The notes beneath the pieces are model-generated. The model was given only the letters and a program-made list of their open reading frames with translations. It did not search any database and had not been told where the DNA came from. Positions 61,804 to 64,000 of a DNA stretch of 64,000 nucleotides are shown here, piece by piece (position 1 is the stretch's first letter; the number at the start of each line of letters is the position of its first letter). The DNA lies in the NCBI GenBank assembly GCA_013396915.1, contig VWZL01000683.1, positions 49,338-113,337 on the forward strand, written 5' to 3'. This stretch comes from Stercorarius parasiticus. Taxonomy: Eukaryota > Chordata > Aves > Charadriiformes > Stercorariidae. Made by a program: the position numbers and the translations under genes.

Positions 61804-64000
61804 ATGTATTCACATTTGGTAATAAAGTTGATTCTCCCTAATGCTTATTTTCTGCCCAGCTCCCTCTTTGTTTATTTGCTGGTAAAGGTAGCAGTCATCC
61901 TCGTCTGTAGACTGAGCATTGCAACCTCCTTTCAGCTCCTCTCAGAAGATCACCTCATCATTCCCTTTATTGCTCTTGTAACCCTTTTCTGCAAACCGCT
62001 CTGGTGAACATGCACATACTTTCTAAATACTAGCAGCAAGATTTATTACAGCTTTATATCTTTTTATTAGCACTAGGTCATATACACAATAACAAAAAAT
62101 TCCTCACCTATCCAAATTTAAAAGGGCAGTGAAAATAGGAAGTATGGTTGCAGTGCAGTTACAACTGGGTGGAGAAGGTGGCTACCGTTACAATATACAA
62201 GCGTCTAGCGTCATTTGAGAGATACCTCTTTTTCATCATACTTGTAGAATCTTTGCTAATTCTTAATATCCTTTTTATGATGTTTGTTTATTCAGGTGGA
62301 GATGTAGCACTCCAACCAAGCTTGTTATGATTGCTTCAGGTACAGATAGATATAATATCTTTGACATTATAGAGAAAGAAATCCAGAAAGCCTTAACATT
62401 TGAATCTCCACTTCATCAGTCTATTCAACCAATTAATGAAGTCCCTTCCTTGACCAGTGCTTTTTGGGTTTTGAGCTCCAAGCTTTAGAGACTCCATGTG
62501 AACACAATCAGCCAATGACTAGTCAGTTCAAAATGTTTCTCCATGAATAGCTCTTACATAAAGTCTACTACCACCTCATCTAAAATTGTCAGTACTTCCC
62601 AAAATAAGTTAAAAAAACCTTCTAGGTCAATTCCATGACAATTGTGGCTATCTCATTCAGTAATATCTGGAATACAGCTATTAATACCATTTGGTTTCTA
62701 AATGATAGCTAAGAATGCCAAGACTTTCATTATAACATAGTTTCAGCAGTATTTACCTCTCTAACACTTTTTTTTTTTTCTAACAGATACAAATCTGACC
62801 ATATCTAGACCATCCCTTTGACTTTATGGAGAAATCTCCAGCATTATACCAGTTTATATGTTTTATTTTCCTAAACTGGTTTGGGCCGAAATGAGTTTTT
62901 CTGTAGTCCTTTTCTCATATCAGAAATATTGTCAATAACACTACCATATGTGGATAATCCAAGTCTTTATTTACTAATTTTTTCTACAGCTCACGCCCTT
63001 GCTGTACTATCATGACTCTGTTATTTCAGAAAATTCTCCATTTTCTTGCCTTGGCTGATTGCTTTAGTGTGAAACTTCATAGTTATTCCTAAATGATCTC
63101 ACCCATTTGTTAATTAAATTCATCGTGTATCTGACTTTGTTCACAAATCAAGGTTGGTTGTGTTTCTTGCTGTCATCACCATCTAGATGTTGTGTTCTCT
63201 TTTCCATCTTTTTCTTTTAAATAAGAAAAAATATTTCTTCCTCTCCTCAAACTTTTTATACTGAGACACAAAGCTTTTGTTCTCTAAATATCATACAGTT
63301 TCTATAAGGCACAAAAAGAAAGCAAAGTACAGATGTGAAGTACTAGAAATTACATCATATAAAACACAACAAGCACAAAAATAGATTCTCTTACTCAAGA
63401 AGAATTAAATATCTTGCTCTCAAAAAAAGAATTCCCATATAAACTGCCTTGCTTATATCTTTCTGGTCTCTAGGTGTGTGCTTTCAGGTGCCTTTTACTT
63501 AATTATGCTCTTGAGTAAGCCACAGAACACTTTAAATAAAACTAACTGTCCCATTATTATTCAAATAAAATAGTTTGCATGAAGAAAGTACTGAAAGTCA
63601 GGCTTCTTTAACCTTCTTATTCTAAGTATTAGATGTGCCTAAATACTTCTAAAATTGCTATTCAAAATGGCTGAATATATGTAAGCTGAACAGGACTGTG
63701 CTCTGAATGTAAAACAGAAGCCATCTGAGATCATTGGTACCTTCCTGTGACATTTCAAAAGGAATTTGTTTATCGTACAGAAAGCTTCTATATTCAAAAT
63801 TTCTCTTGGAGTTTTGTTTTTAAGTTTTGTTGGTGCTTTTTAATTTCCTCTCATTTCACATATTCTTCTTTTTATTACGTTCTGAGTGCCACAGAAACAT
63901 TTCTTGTCTCTTCTTTAACACTTCTGTTAAAGATATGAAATATTTTGACTCATATTTACAGCAAAGTCTGATAGTAACTTGTTGCGTGAAAAGGGGACAG
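61804..64000. other. Unique AT-rich DNA to window end, no gene seen
   Basis: No transposon or exon recognised. T-run at 62768-62779. Open frames are short and without family features. Confidence 0.5.

Noticed and set aside
1..64000. Possible CRISPR array, bacterial system, provirus with gag/pol/env, or host gene
   Set aside because: No regularly spaced repeats, no retroviral coding region and no exon-like conserved frames were found; only solo LTRs and truncated LINEs are supported.

Overview
The window reads as AT-rich intergenic DNA of a bird. I find no credible host protein-coding exon, rRNA, tRNA or CRISPR array. What can be recognised is the wreckage of retrotransposons: 5'-truncated CR1 LINEs on both strands, solo or broken LTRs of avian endogenous retroviruses (ERVL-like and class I-like), and a few much older LINE pieces. 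CR1 dominance, the (ATTCTATG)n-type CR1 tails and the family of long terminal repeats ending in ..CCACGACA point to birds, plausibly Neoaves; the species cannot be named from this. Family names are from memory of the consensus sequences; no database search was run.

Layout. 1-297: 3' end of a CR1 whose tail has become a pure (TCTCT)n microsatellite. 0.3-12.3 kb: mostly unique AT-rich DNA, with an unexplained ~118 bp duplicated segment (6.5 and 7.8 kb) and a long pyrimidine tract (11.7 kb). 12.3-12.9 kb: solo ERVL-type LTR (-). 14.9-15.5 kb: CR1 (-). 17.6-18.1 kb: an old L2-like LINE 3' end. 26.1-27.5 kb: two CR1s tail to tail, the second holding the only N of the window inside a ~264 bp near-perfect duplication, most likely an assembly artefact. 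28.1-31.0 kb: the densest repeat cluster (ERVL-type LTR, CR1, LTR scrap, CR1 tail, ancient CR1, older CR1). 38.9-39.8 kb: CR1 (+) containing a perfect 21-bp inverted repeat that looks like a template-switch mutation. 41.9-42.7 kb: the best-preserved CR1 (-). 44.2-44.8 kb: ERVL-type solo LTR (-). 46.3-47.6 kb: ancient CR1 reverse-transcriptase region (+). 48.35-49.55 kb: a complete 1198 bp class I-type solo LTR with a 4-bp target-site duplication. 59.1-59.8 kb: A/C-rich simple repeat, then a short solo LTR (+). 61.7 kb: CR1 3' end (-).

There is no operon, pathway or defence system here. The most informative observations are structural: the gap-flanking false duplication, the fold-back (template-switch) hairpins, and the intact class I LTR.
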